Assembly (NCBI RefSeq): GCF_038502225.1
Contig: NC_091352.1
Location: forward strand, 23,376,803-23,440,802
Source of the DNA: Cherax quadricarinatus
Taxonomy: Eukaryota > Arthropoda > Malacostraca > Decapoda > Parastacidae
DNA length: 64,000 bases
Direction of reading: 5' to 3'
Within the stretch, counting starts at the first letter, position 1, and every line of letters starts with the position of its first letter. Shown here in pieces: positions 11,405-21,172 of this stretch. A program made the position numbers and the translations under genes. The notes below the pieces were generated by a model. The model was not told the origin of the DNA. It was given only the letters and a program-made list of their open reading frames with translations, and did not search any database.

Positions 11405-12615
11405 TGTTACAAAAAACGCGATTCTAAAAGCTTAGAGATCTCCAGTGAATAATAGAAAGGACTACCCTTCTAGCATCCAGCCTGTTACTGGGTTTTTGTA
11501 ACAAGTAGTCAGTATCCTTGTCCATTTATCCATAAGAATTCAGTATGATTCAATAGTGCTTCAGGATTACAACTGGTAGGCTACTAACTAGAGAAATTAA
11601 AATTTAATAAATTTATTAAGTCTAGAGGTATATTATCAAATTAAATTAATCACAGCAATCAAAATAAAATCAATCTCTCGAGTTCAATATTATTGTGCTG
11701 AAAGCACATATCACATTTATAATTCTTAAGTACCGTCTGGTACGTTAACATTTAATAAGATATTACAAGTATGTACAAGTAAGTTTGTGTATGCGTGTAA
11801 GTGCTCTAAGTAGTTCACTATGTCTCACGACTCGACTAGACTTAAACAAGTGACTGACAAAGTCCTCACATAAACTAACTTCTTGACCAACTGGCAACCA
11901 GAACAGTCTGCTTGAACAATGAAAAGAATGCTAAGCCCAATAGCCATATAACAAGCGACTGCGACACAATCAGGATCAAGGAGATAATATAATGACACTA
12001 AGTAGGGACCATCAGCAGGTCCTCCACAAAAGTTACAAAACTCCCATACTACTGAATCTAAGTTCAGCATAGGAAAAACCCTGACTGTGACAATACACAG
12101 AAACCAGTACAAAATTAGGTCAGAAGCTATAGCTAAGGACCTGAGATACGCAGAGTGTCTATATGACACACAACCTCAGTACAACGTCGAAAATCACTAA
12201 GTCTATACAATGTTCTGTGAACAGAATTCTACAGAACTAACAAGAATAATGAGACAGACCATCTGTCCAACCACCAAGCGAGTCTAGAGCAGACTGAATA
12301 CTTCACGAGAGGTGAGGACACCCCCCCTCGATCATGTGATAGCCCCGTGGACAGCACAGCTCAGAAGCCGGCAGTATAACGAGCGACAAGCGATAATTAC
12401 AGTAGTTTGACAATCAAGACTTGAACTGAGCACATATTATGTACATCCTAACAACATAAGTCAAATAACAATATAACAGTCAAATAATAATATAAAGTCA
12501 TACATTTACGATTTAGCTATTATCGCAAATATAAGCAATATAAAATTATATGAAAAGGTAATATACATTATATATATACATAATAATCATTGTAACCCAT
12601 TCAGGGGTTGCAACA
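11405..12615 (-). repeat. C1 3' LTR
   Basis: Nearly identical to 16389-17598. Contains a 114-codon open frame on the sense strand (11825-12169), preserved in the other C1 LTR but broken in the C2 LTRs. Only one copy of the 47-bp 'GAGTCT...CAGACTG' unit is present, against three in C2. Confidence 0.9.
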
Positions 12616-13292
12616 CCCCCCCAACACGACAGACGGTCGCACTAGGAGTTGCATTAATGTCTTTCACATTATTACTGATTACTCATATCAATACAATTTA
12701 ATATAAATATTAATCGAAGTCTCTCTTGTACCAAGCACCGCTACAATTTCAGAGCGTCCGTCACTAGGATATGCCCCTAGTACTAGGGCAGTACACAGTA
12801 TCGTATCTCTGCATACTCGTGGTTATGTACATCAGTGTAGAGACAGGATAGCGTAGACGAGCAGGGCACTGAGGCTCGATCATAGTAGAGAAGACTGCAT
12901 TCCACTCTTAAGTAGTGGTTGTGGAATGCGAGGCAGTATGAACATCTGAGTATGAAACAGCTTAAGGTGTGTAGTGAAGGAGGGGGTCTGCGGCAGGACA
13001 GTGTTGTGTCACGCGCAGTACATCACTCGCACCACACTACCCACTCAACACTCAGCTTGTCTCCTCCTCACACAACAATACTGTGAATACATAAATATAA
13101 TAATTAGACATGACATGAGTATATATAGTTAATATGGGCTGGAGGGATTAAGTTACTTTACTGAATTTGACATAGCAAGTAACAAAAGGTATTTGGGCAT
13201 AAAATTACGTTAATTTTAAATTGGGAAGTGCCCAAATACACGTCAAAATTTTCAAAGGACACCACAAGAGCTATAGCATAATTTTTCTGGTG
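12616..13292 (-). promoter_or_regulatory. C1 3' untranslated region with polypurine tract and RNase H scar
   Basis: The PPT is seven Cs on plus (12616-12622), giving G7 directly before the LTR in sense. The rest matches the C2 3' UTR (55547-56162). At about 13200-13300 the last RNase H codons are joined to the 3' UTR by a 184-bp deletion relative to C2, with AACGT shared at the two ends. Confidence 0.7.
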
Positions 13293-13853
13293 TCATTTGA
13301 GCTTAGATGAATAGTAACATATAGGATGGAGAATATCAGTGGATGTTGACAGATGGAGCAGCACAACACCCACTGCATAACAACACACATCTATATGTAA
13401 AAAGAAGGGAAGATTGAAATTAGGACTCTTCAACACAAGAGCAGAGGATAGCAAGCGCTTCAACCTTTTGAACGAGTCTGAACAATCTCTAGTCCAGATG
13501 AACTGAACTTTGCTACTAGAGCTCATAGTGAGAGGTGAAGGTGGAGGTGTGTGTGCTGGCTTGCCTGTCACTTGACACACGTGGCAACGTCGCACATGAT
13601 CAGCTACTGTTTCCTTCATCTTTGGCCAAGTAAAATGTTTTGCCAGTTTACCGAATGTCTTCTTGACACCCAAATGTCCTCCTATGGGACTATTGTGAGC
13701 AAAATCAATGGCTTGTTCACGAAATGTAACTGGTAACACTACGAAATGCTTGACTGTGGTGGAAACACTATCAGCTGACAACTTACATGTATTTTTCTCC
13801 ATCAGTACACCATTACTATAATAGTAACAATTATCGAGATCCTTTGCTTCACT
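13293..13853 (-). pseudogene. C1 integrase zinc domain fused to RNase H
   Basis: Integrase HHCC ('GGHLGVKKTFGKLAKHFTWPK', 'CHVCQ') runs in frame from 'HTPPPSPLT' into 'SSSKVQFIWTRDCSDSF', which in C2 lies at the RT/RNase H border. Relative to C2 the deletion removes 1869 bp (623 codons), from about 53174 to 55043 in C2 coordinates. CCTCTCA is present at both ends. The fused frame ends early in RNase H ('YYSSKLK'). It is separated from protease by an in-frame TAG at 13854-13856. Confidence 0.85.
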
Positions 13854-14552
13854 CTAAGTAACTGCTATATCTCTCAGTTTTTCCAGTGACTGATCAACAA
13901 ACTGATCCTTGATTAAATCATCAGGAGTAAGAAATTTAACTTCAGTTGTGTCTTGACTAGGTTGATGACCGGGGGGAGTCAGTGTTAATGATCCTGGGTG
14001 CAGAGCGTCACTAAACAACATATTCAAGCCCAAATCATTGTCATCCACTAACTCAACAGGAGACAAGGATGGTTGTTGAATCTTTGACATAGCTCTAGTA
14101 ATTGCGCTGAGAGGAAATAAAATAGGTTTCTCTCTACAAGCTTCAATGGCATAATTATCATCAGTGTTATTATCAATCACAAGTGGTTCTTTACATATAC
14201 CAGCATGAAGGATATCGTTCCCTATCAACAAGTCCACTGACCTGATGGGAAATACACCACTGGATATACCCACTGAAATATAACCAGTATAATAGCTTGT
14301 TTCAATATAAACTTTGTGCAGAGGCACTTTTATAACAGCCCCTCCATAGGCTTCTAACAATACATCTATCTTGCAATAGGTATCGTCAGTTATGGGCAGT
14401 ACATCTTCTCTTAATAACGTGAGATAACTGCCAGTGTCTCTGATAGAAATTATCTCAGTTAGATGTGATTCGTCAAATCCTACTTTATCTCTCGAAAAGT
14501 AAGGACTCATCGCTGAACGAATCTTTTCGTCAGATACACTTTCTGACGCTAG
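13854..14552 (-). CDS. C1 protease region, in frame with gag after a TGA
   Basis: Begins directly after the gag TGA (14553-14555) in the same frame; the first Met is at 14510. Contains the aspartic protease motif 'RDTGSYLTLLRE' (near 14435) and a long protease-like domain ('LLEAYGGAVIKVPLHKVY', 'DLLIGNDILHAG') homologous to residues about 460-560 of B2. The 130-residue C-terminal acidic linker ends at a TAG. It would be expressed only by reading through the TGA, or not at all if that codon is a decay product. In this non-autonomous copy it may be unused. Confidence 0.7.
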   Translation of the reverse strand, partial: LASESVSDEKIRSAMSPYFSRDKVGFDESHLTEIISIRDTGSYLTLLREDVLPITDDTYCKIDVLLEAYGGAVIKVPLHKVYIETSYYTGYISVGISSGVFPIRSVDLLIGNDILHAGICKEPLVIDNNTDDNYAIEACREKPILFPLSAITRAMSKIQQPSLSPVELVDDNDLGLNMLFSDALHPGSLTLTPPGHQPSQDTTEVKFLTPDDLIKDQFVDQSLEKLRDIAVT

Positions 14553-16100
14553 TCATCTATCCTGAGTAACATTATCTAAAACAGTAGGTTCAGAGGTATT
14601 ACTAGGATTTTGGTGTCTTTGTTGCTCGGAAGAGGATACGACTTGAGTGGGGGCGTCAGCCGCACGACTGCTTCTCGTATCTCTTTCTAACTTATAGCAA
14701 TACTCTCTAGTATGTCCTTTTCTGTTACAATAGGTACATTTAACTTTCTTGTTCTCGATATCAGATTTCTGTCTAGCCACAGAGACAGATTCAGGATTGT
14801 GAGTTTTCCTGGTAAAGGTACGAGAAGTTTCAGTAGCAGGTGCATCAGGCCGGCAATGAGCAGCTGATTTAGGTTGCCAACTTCTAGGACAATTTTTAGT
14901 TACCTTGTTTCTTTGTGTTTTAGTACATACAGGTTTGTGAGAAATCTCGTAATTGTCTGCTAATGCTGCAGTTTCCAGAATATCTGAGGTAGTATGATCG
15001 ATCAGATATTCTTGTATGTCAGCAGACATACAGTTGTTAAACTCTTCGTGTAGTAACAACTGAACAAGGCTGTCGTAGTTCTTACACTTGGCAGCTCTAC
15101 ACCATCTCTCAAATGCAACTTTTTTCTCACGAGCAAACTCTACACAATTTTGATCTTGTCGTCGTTGTAACATACGAAATGCTCTTTGATAACTTACAGG
15201 TAACAAGTTATACGTCTCTAGAATTGTTTGTTTGACAGCGTCATACCTAATGTACTTGGTAAATGGCAAAGCTGCAGTACAGGTTTGAGCTCTTCCCGTC
15301 AAAGCAGTATGCAACAATGTTGCCCAGTGCTTACGTGGCCAGTTCATAGCACGTGCCTGGTTCTCAAACACATCAAAATATGTGTCTAAGTCACTTTCAA
15401 AAAACTTAGGAACCATGGATGCAGCTTTCTGCACATTAAATGTGTCCTGTGATCTATCAGTCTGTTGTCTTAACAGACGAACATTTTCTCTTTGGAAATC
15501 TTCTTCGTTCAATTTCCTCTGTGCCTCTATTTGTGCAGTCTGCAACATAATGAGGCGTTCAAACATCTCAAACTGTTCCTGAGAGATAGGACCAGTGGGG
15601 AATGGAGGAGTAGGGAAATTAACATGTCTTTCTGGACTGTCCTTAGGTCGGACACCTCGTCCAGCCGTCTCTAGAGTGTCTAGATCTGGTCTAGGATAAG
15701 TAGATACAGGTGTAGCATACACAGTACTAGCGTGAGGCTTAGTCATACCAGCTATACTCTGTACTAATGTGTCAGTGAAGGAAGGAGCAAGCAAGAACTG
15801 AGCTACACTAGGCTCGGACACTAGGCTCACTTCTGCCTTAGTTGCCCTTTCTTCAACTTCAAATAGAGCCATACTTCCTAATTGTGACACTAGGCTTTCT
15901 GAATCTGAATCATAATCAGACATCTCTGTATGAGCAGGAAACAATATATCTTTAATTAACGCTCTGACAGTTTCTGCAGTGTAATTCCTGTTATACGTCA
16001 CACCGAGATATTTGGCTACTCGCCAACACGTCTGAAGTTTTAATGTACTTAACTCAGACAAAGTCAGAGTATCAATTAACTGTTTCACTTTGGCATACAT
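14553..16100 (-). CDS. C1 gag with CCHC nucleocapsid, about 515 aa
   Basis: ATG at 16100 ('MYAKVKQLIDTLTL'; the preceding codon is GTG). The order is an N-terminal helical domain, an acidic 'MSDYDSDSESLVSQLGS' segment, a Gln/Arg-rich helix ('QTAQIEAQRKLNEEDFQREN'), a capsid-like domain ('FFESDLDTYFDVFENQARAM', 'WPRKHWATLLHTALTGRAQ'), a basic tail, and the knuckle 'CTYCNRKGHTREYC' at about 14697-14740. The frame is fully open for 515 codons and ends in TGA followed by CTAGC. Capsid formation and RNA packaging are the family roles. This is the best-preserved gag of family C here, because C2 lacks the knuckle. Confidence 0.85.
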   Translation of the reverse strand: MYAKVKQLIDTLTLSELSTLKLQTCWRVAKYLGVTYNRNYTAETVRALIKDILFPAHTEMSDYDSDSESLVSQLGSMALFEVEERATKAEVSLVSEPSVAQFLLAPSFTDTLVQSIAGMTKPHASTVYATPVSTYPRPDLDTLETAGRGVRPKDSPERHVNFPTPPFPTGPISQEQFEMFERLIMLQTAQIEAQRKLNEEDFQRENVRLLRQQTDRSQDTFNVQKAASMVPKFFESDLDTYFDVFENQARAMNWPRKHWATLLHTALTGRAQTCTAALPFTKYIRYDAVKQTILETYNLLPVSYQRAFRMLQRRQDQNCVEFAREKKVAFERWCRAAKCKNYDSLVQLLLHEEFNNCMSADIQEYLIDHTTSDILETAALADNYEISHKPVCTKTQRNKVTKNCPRSWQPKSAAHCRPDAPATETSRTFTRKTHNPESVSVARQKSDIENKKVKCTYCNRKGHTREYCYKLERDTRSSRAADAPTQVVSSSEQQRHQNPSNTSEPTVLDNVTQDR

Positions 16101-16388
16101 CACAAAAATAATTGTACTACGAGAGAGTGATTATGGGAAACTATAATCCTAATAGGAATTTTAGTGTTGGTTGTCTTAGAGCTAGAGCTCATAAACAGTA
16201 TTTCCATCTCCTTGGATCAAGAGACTCAGTCAAGTACATACATCCACCTGGTATGTTGTACAAGACTAAACTCAAAGTCTTCAGATTAGGAAAGTACTCA
16301 AAGTGTTTGATCATAGAGTTACTAGTATGTCAAACTGGACAATTTGTCCAACACCTTGGATCAAGGGCCTCCCGGACAGGCCCCCATT
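16101..16388 (-). promoter_or_regulatory. C1 leader and PBS
   Basis: The PBS on sense is TGGGGGCCTGTCCGGGA (plus 16370-16386), 2 nt from the LTR. It closely resembles the proline-tRNA PBS of many vertebrate retroviruses, apart from two bases in the middle. The rest of the leader is non-coding and matches C2 51561-51826. Confidence 0.75.
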
Positions 16389-17598
16389 TGTTACAAAAAA
16401 CGCGATTCTAAAAGCTTAGAGATCTCCAGTGAATACTAGAAAGGACTACCCTTCTAGCATCCAGCCTGTTACTGGGTTTTCGTAACAAGTAGTCAGTATC
16501 CTTGTCCAATTATCCATAAGAATTCAGTATGATTCAATAGTGCTTCAGGATTACAACTGGTAGGCTACTAACTAGAGAAATTAAAATTTAATAAATTTAT
16601 TAAGTCTAGAGGTATATTATCAAATTAAATTAATCACAGCAATCAAAATAAAATCAATCTCTCGAGTTCAATTTTATTGTGCTGAAAGCACATATCACAT
16701 TTATAATTCTTAAGTACCGTCTGGTATGTTAACATTTAATAAGATATTACAAATATGTACAAGTAAGTTTGTGAATGCGCGTAAGTGCTCTAAGTAGTTC
16801 ACTATGTCTCACGACTCGACTAGACTTAAACAAGTGACTGACAAAGTCCTCACATAAACTAACTTCTTGACCGACTGGCAACTAGAACAGTCTGCTTGAA
16901 CAATGAAAAGAATGCTAAGCCCAATAGCCATATAACAAGCGACTGCGACACAATCAGGATCAAGGAGATAATATAACGACACTAAGTAGGGACCATCAGC
17001 AGATCCTCCACAAAAGTTACAAAACTCCCATACTACTGAATCTAAGTTCAGCATAGGAAAAACCCTGACTGTGACAATACACAGAAACCAGTACAAAATT
17101 AGGTCAGAAGCTATAGCTAAGGACCTGAGATACGCAGAGTGTCTATATGACACACAACCTCAGTACAACGTCGAAAATCACTAAGTCTATACAATGTTCT
17201 GTGAACAGAGTTCTACAGAACTAACAAGAATAATGAGACAGACAATCTGTCCAACCACCAAGCGAGTCTAGAGCAGACTGAATACTTCACGAGAGGTGAG
17301 GACACCCCCCTCGATCACGTGATAGCCCCGTGGACAGCACAGCTCAGAAGCCGGCAGTATAACGAGCGACAAGCGATAATTACAGTAGTTTGACAATCAA
17401 GACTTGAACTGAGCACATATTATGTACATCCTAACAACATAAGTCAAATAACAATATAACAGTCAAATAATAATATAAAGTCATACATTTACGATTTAGC
17501 TATTATCGCAAATATAAGCAATATAAAATTATATGAAAAGGTAATATACATTATATATATACATAATAATCATTGTAACCCATTCAGGGGTTGCAACA
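16389..17598 (-). repeat. C1 5' LTR
   Basis: TGTTACAAAAAACGCG...GGTTGCAACA on plus, almost the same as 11405-12615. It differs by a few substitutions (for example near 16481, 16725 and 16990) and one C-run length difference near 17306. Confidence 0.9.
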
Positions 17599-17603
17599 GA
17601 GGG

Positions 17604-18150
17604 CAATGTGTGATGTGAATATAATGAAGAGAATCCATAGTTTGGAGATTAGGAGGAGGTATGGGATTAACAACATTATTGTCAAGAGAGCTGAGAAGGG
17701 GTTATTGAGATGGTTTGGACATGTAGAGAGGCTGGAGCGAAACAGAAAGACTTCGAGAGTGTATAAACCTGTAGTGGAGGGAAGGCGGGGTAGGGAACAG
17801 CCTTGAAAAGGTTGGAAGGAGGGTGTAAAAAGAGGTTTTGTATGCGTGGGGCTTGAACTTCCAACAAACATGCATGAGCGTATTAGGTAGAAGTGAATGG
17901 AGACAAATGGTTTTTAGGACTTGACGTGCTGGGATTCAGGGAAACCGGCAGGCCAGACTTTATTCCTGGAGATGGGAAGTACAGTGTCTGCACTCTGAAG
18001 GAGGGGTGTTAATTAATGTTGCAGTTTTATAACTGTAGTGTAAAGCACCCGTCTGGCAAGGCAGTGATGGAGTGAATGATGATGAAACTTTTTCTTTTTC
18101 GGGCCACCCTGCCTTGGTGGTTAACAGTCGATGTGTTTATAAATAAACAA
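17604..18150 (+). pseudogene. LINE ORF2 C-terminus and 3' UTR fragment
   Basis: Continues the frame of 11319-11404: 'RAMCDVNIMKRIHSLEIRRR' then 'LLRWFGHVERLERN', the hallmark C-terminus of a common LINE remnant. It is followed by 3' UTR sequence ending in 'CGGGCCACCCTGCCTTGG', which I associate with decapod repeats. A TGA after 'RGREQP' and a frameshift near 17810 show it is dead. Confidence 0.75.
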
Positions 18151-18720
18151 ATAACATTTTCCATTCTCTGGCGCACTTAGTTTTGGCCTCTCTACACCTC
18201 TAGGTAAAACAAGAGCTCGCTCGGGTCTTCCCATTAATTCTGTTGCTCTTGGGTATGACCCTCTTTTCTGCCTCCTTGCATTTTGTTGTCACAGTGTTCA
18301 TTTCATTTACAGATTTTCCCACCCCTTCTCTTTCCCACTGAACCTCATACAATAAGTTCCTTATTCTTGTGTAGTCCTCCTTCCTTTTAGAGTTAGGTTT
18401 CTCCTGTCCTGCTCCTCCTGCTGCTTCCCTCTCCACTTGTTTGCTCTACTTTATATTCGAAGCTCAGGACCACGTGATCACTAACTCTAAAGGGTCTTTC
18501 ATATGCGATGTCCTCAATGTCTGAACTGCTCAAGGTGAATATGAGATCCAGTTTTGCTGGCTCATCCTCTCTTCTCTCTCTATGGTATTGTCCCTCACAT
18601 GTTGACCGATGAAGTTTTCCAGTATTACCTCAGTCATCTTAGCTGTCCACATTTCCGGTACCCCATGTGGCTCCAGGTTTTCCCTGTCAGTCTCCTTGTG
18701 ACTGAAATCAACCACAACTA
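18150..18720 (-). pseudogene. LINE fragment: endonuclease end and linker
   Basis: Two adjacent minus-strand stretches. 18530-18715 reads 'MVDFSHKETDRENLEPHGVP...ENFIGQHVRDNT', like the region after the GDFN motif of Jockey/CR1-type AP endonucleases. 18200-18436 reads 'RKEDYTRIRNLLYEVQWERE...KSVNEM', the linker between endonuclease and RT. Frames are interrupted. The same block occurs again at 19581-20197, so this is one of two related copies. Confidence 0.7.
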
Positions 18721-18779
18721 GTAACTGTTCCTACTATGTAGTTTCTTGTTTCCAATCTGTTCATTCCTTTCATTCCCTC

Positions 18780-19058
18780 AAATCACCACTGGTTTTTGAT
18801 GAGCAGCATAATTCATCTTCTCCTTCTGCTCCTTCTATCTTTCCTCAGGATCTGGTATCTGGATGGAAAGATCGCATCTGTTTTACTCGTGAGCTTTGTT
18901 TCCATGAGTGCTATGATGTCTGGGGATGTGTCCATCATTCTTTCATGTCATTCCTCATTTATTTGTCATTCCTTCTGCATTGGTGTAGCAAACGTTCAGC
19001 TTTTCCAATACTGTGGTCTGGGGGGGGGGGGTTGAGGGTGTGTGTATGTACTCACCTA

Positions 19059-19092
<34 letters not shown>

Positions 19093-19570
19093 GTGTGTTT
19101 ACATGTGTGTAATTGTGAGTTCCCTAAGGTGACTTACCAGTTTCTTCTCCTCGGTTGTGTGCAATGCATCCAGCACTTTCTGGTGCACCCTACTGCCTTG
19201 CTTTGCCAGAAGCCTCTCTAAAAATACCTCCATAAATCTTTTGGTGAGCTCTTCACATACCTCGTGGTCTTTCCCTGTGAGCTCCCCTCCTTCCTTCTTC
19301 AGCCAGATTACCTTGTTCTTGACTGTTGTTTTCCTCCTAACGTGACTATAATTAATATCTTCGGGTCAGATTTTTTCTTTAGATACTATGTCATTCTTTT
19401 ATTGTCACTAGGCCTCTCGTCTTATCTATGCACATTTATTTCTGGCTCTGCTGCTCAACTGCTTTACCTGCTATACCATTTCCATGCTCTAGCACACTTG
19501 GTTTTAGCTTCTGCACACCTCCGGGTAAATCATAGGCTCACTCTGGTCTTCCCACTGTTTCTGTTGCCTC
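18780..19570 (-). pseudogene. LINE fragment: start of endonuclease and endonuclease-RT linker, decayed
   Basis: The reverse complement near 18850-19000 keeps phrases like 'CYTNAEGMTNK' and 'SPDIIALMETK', as at the N-terminus of LINE endonucleases. 19150-19420 reads 'SDPKILI..V..KTTVKNK', 'GKDHEVCEELTKRFMEVF' and 'LLAKQGSRVHQKVLDALH', as in the linker before RT. Many stops and shifts. A TG microsatellite sits between the two parts. Confidence 0.5.
19061..19089. repeat. (TG)n microsatellite
   Basis: About 14 perfect TG units, embedded in a longer TG-rich stretch (19037-19115). A run of 12 G lies just before it at 19020-19031. Confidence 0.95.
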
Positions 19571-20197
19571 TTGTTACGAACTACTCCTCTGCCTCCCTGC
19601 ACTTTTTGGTAACTTGTTCTATCGTTTCATTTACTGTTTTTCCCTCTAGCTCTCTTTCCCTCTGAACCTCCTGGATTAATTGCCTCATACCTCTGTAGTC
19701 CCCTTTTTTGAAATTAGGCTTTACCCATCCTTCTTGTGCTGCTTCACTCTCCTCTGTTAACTCTACTAAGCATTCAAAACTCAGTGCTGAGGGGCCTTTC
19801 ATGTTCAAGGTAAATATGAGTTCCAGCCTAGCTGGCTCATCCTATCCTCTCTTTGTCTCTCTCTGGTTGTGTCCCTAACATGTTGGTACAGTTTTCTAGC
19901 ACCGCCTATAAGATCTTAGCCGTCTATGTCTCTGATCCCCCTGTGGGTCCAGGTTTCCCAGTCATTTTTCTCGTGGTTGAAATCCCCCATGACGAGTAAC
20001 TGTGCCCTGCCCACGTGGGCCCTGCTGACCACGCCTAGTGTGTCCACTATTGTCCCATTGCTTTCATCATACTCTTGTCTTGGCCTCCTGCTGCTCGGTG
20101 GTAGGTTGTATATAATGATTAATTGGTAAAAACAGTTTTCTATCTCGTGACCTGGATAAATATGACACAGGCCTGTTTTATGCGGAGTCCAATACAC
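19571..20197 (-). pseudogene. LINE fragment: endonuclease 'GDFNHEKNDW' block and linker
   Basis: 19916-20197 encodes 'YNLPPSSRRPRQEYDESNGT...VGRAQLLVMGDFNHEKNDWE', containing the catalytic GDFN motif of an AP-type LINE endonuclease. 19581-19808 encodes 'SALSFECLVELTEESEAAQE', 'KKGDYRGMRQLIQEVQRERE' and 'KTVNETI', equivalent to 18200-18436. It is broken between the two and lacks the RT. Confidence 0.72.
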
Positions 20198-20525
20198 TGT
20201 TCACAGTCCTGTAAACACATTACACAAGCGCAAGGAAGTGAGCACAAACTAAATTAATGTCAAAAGTGAATAACAAAAATCACACATTCATAGATCACAA
20301 CAGAATATAAGCCATCCGAAGTCCTAACTCTGACTGTATGGAAGCATTGCCATAGATGAGGTAGTCAAACCAGCTACCCAACTCCACCCACAAGTCTGAA
20401 TGACACACGACAAACAATGGCCACAGGCGACCTAGAGTTGTTTACCATATTTTATGCATTTGCAGTACTCGTCACATTACACTACTTTTTATGACTCACG
20501 AAATCGTAATGGCACGATTGCAAAC
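20198..20525. other. Unassigned interspersed DNA
   Basis: No ORF above noise and no repeat structure that I can see. It ends at the inverted SINE pair. Confidence 0.5.
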
Positions 20526-20612
20526 AAACCATACCACGGGCGGGGATAGAACCCGCGATCAGAGAGTCATAAATCTTCAGACCGACACGCCTGCCGCTGG
20601 GTCAGCTGACTA
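20526..20612 (-). repeat. tRNA-like SINE head, minus orientation
   Basis: On the minus strand the order is an A-box-like segment (GACCCAGCGGCAGGCGTGTCGG), then 'TCGGTCTGAAGATTTATGAC', then a B box GGGTTCTATCC, then CCGCCCGTGG. This looks like the internal polymerase III promoter of a tRNA-derived SINE. Its last 48 bases are a perfect inverted copy of 20797-20844. Confidence 0.65.
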
Positions 20613-20763
20613 CAATAAGATTCGTCAAACTAGGTATATTTATACACCATAGGAAGGTTCGCATAGGCACCACTGTGACTACAAATGCAAGTTTTTACAG
20701 ACGAATCTCCCGCCAGCGTGGCCGTGACTAGCCGTAGCTCAAGTCCCCTCCAAGCCGCCATCA

Positions 20764-20844
20764 TCTGGCCCAGTGACTAGCGCGTCGGTCTGGAGTTTTA
20801 TGACTCTCTGATCGCGGGTTCTATCCCCGCCCGTGGTATGGTTT
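20764..20844 (+). repeat. tRNA-like SINE head, plus orientation
   Basis: The A-box-like 'TGGCCCAGTGACTAGCGCG' is followed by 'TCGGTCTGGAGTTTTATGAC', then B box 'GCGGGTTCTATCC' and the acceptor-like 'CCGCCCGTGG'. It is tRNA-like, with a box spacing of about 40 nt. It forms a head-to-head pair with 20526-20612, leaving a spacer of about 150 bp. Confidence 0.65.
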
Positions 20845-20955
20845 CACTACTTATTAGACGTCACATTTATACTCATTTATACTCATAGTATATACAGTAT
20901 ATCAGTAATAATGATAGAATTACCTACGATATGTTAGGGAAACTGTGACTTGTTC

Positions 20956-20998
20956 TTGTTGCAACGTTTAGCTTTCCAGAAGCGAGACGTTGCAACAA
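20956..20998. other. 12-bp inverted repeat (hairpin)
   Basis: TTGTTGCAACGT at 20956-20967 is mirrored by ACGTTGCAACAA at 20987-20998, with a 19-nt loop. The surrounding DNA (20845-21031) shows nothing else. Confidence 0.6.
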
Positions 20999-21031
20999 TA
21001 ATATATCACATTGATGACAATGATCCTTTGT

Positions 21032-21172
21032 AAGTCACTTGTTCTCTCTAGGGCTGGTATACTGATGTACACTAACAGCCCAAGTCACTTGTTCTCTCTA
21101 GGGCTGGTATACTGATGTACACTAACAGCCCAAGTCACTTGTTCTCTCTAGGGCTGGTATACTGTGAAGGCT
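21032..21172 (+). repeat. 50-bp minisatellite, left part
   Basis: About 2.8 near-identical copies of a 50-bp unit containing 'AAGTCACTTGTTCTCTCTAG' and 'GGGCTGGTATACTGATGTAC'. It is interrupted at 21173 by A2 and continues at 28016. Confidence 0.95.

Larger units (their letters stand above)
11405..17598 (-). mobile_element. C1: family C retrotransposon, internally deleted, TSD GAGGG
   Basis: LTRs 11405-12615 and 16389-17598 (about 1.21 kb each), TGTTGCAACC...TGTAACA in sense. Target duplication GAGGG lies at 11400-11404 and 17599-17603. Sense order: PBS, gag, CCHC knuckle, protease, integrase HHCC, then a jump directly into RNase H. The integrase core and the whole RT are missing. The element is inserted in a LINE ORF remnant, which is intact across the insertion point. 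It could not move without help. Confidence 0.93.

Noticed and set aside
16112..16411. 99-codon ORF antisense to the C1 leader
   Set aside because: Overlaps the PBS and LTR start on the opposite strand. The C2 counterpart (51519-51815) has only a shifted version. No domain.
20797..20844. Functional tRNA gene
   Set aside because: Has A- and B-box-like motifs, but a full cloverleaf with matched acceptor stem and anticodon arm is not apparent. A SINE head fits better.
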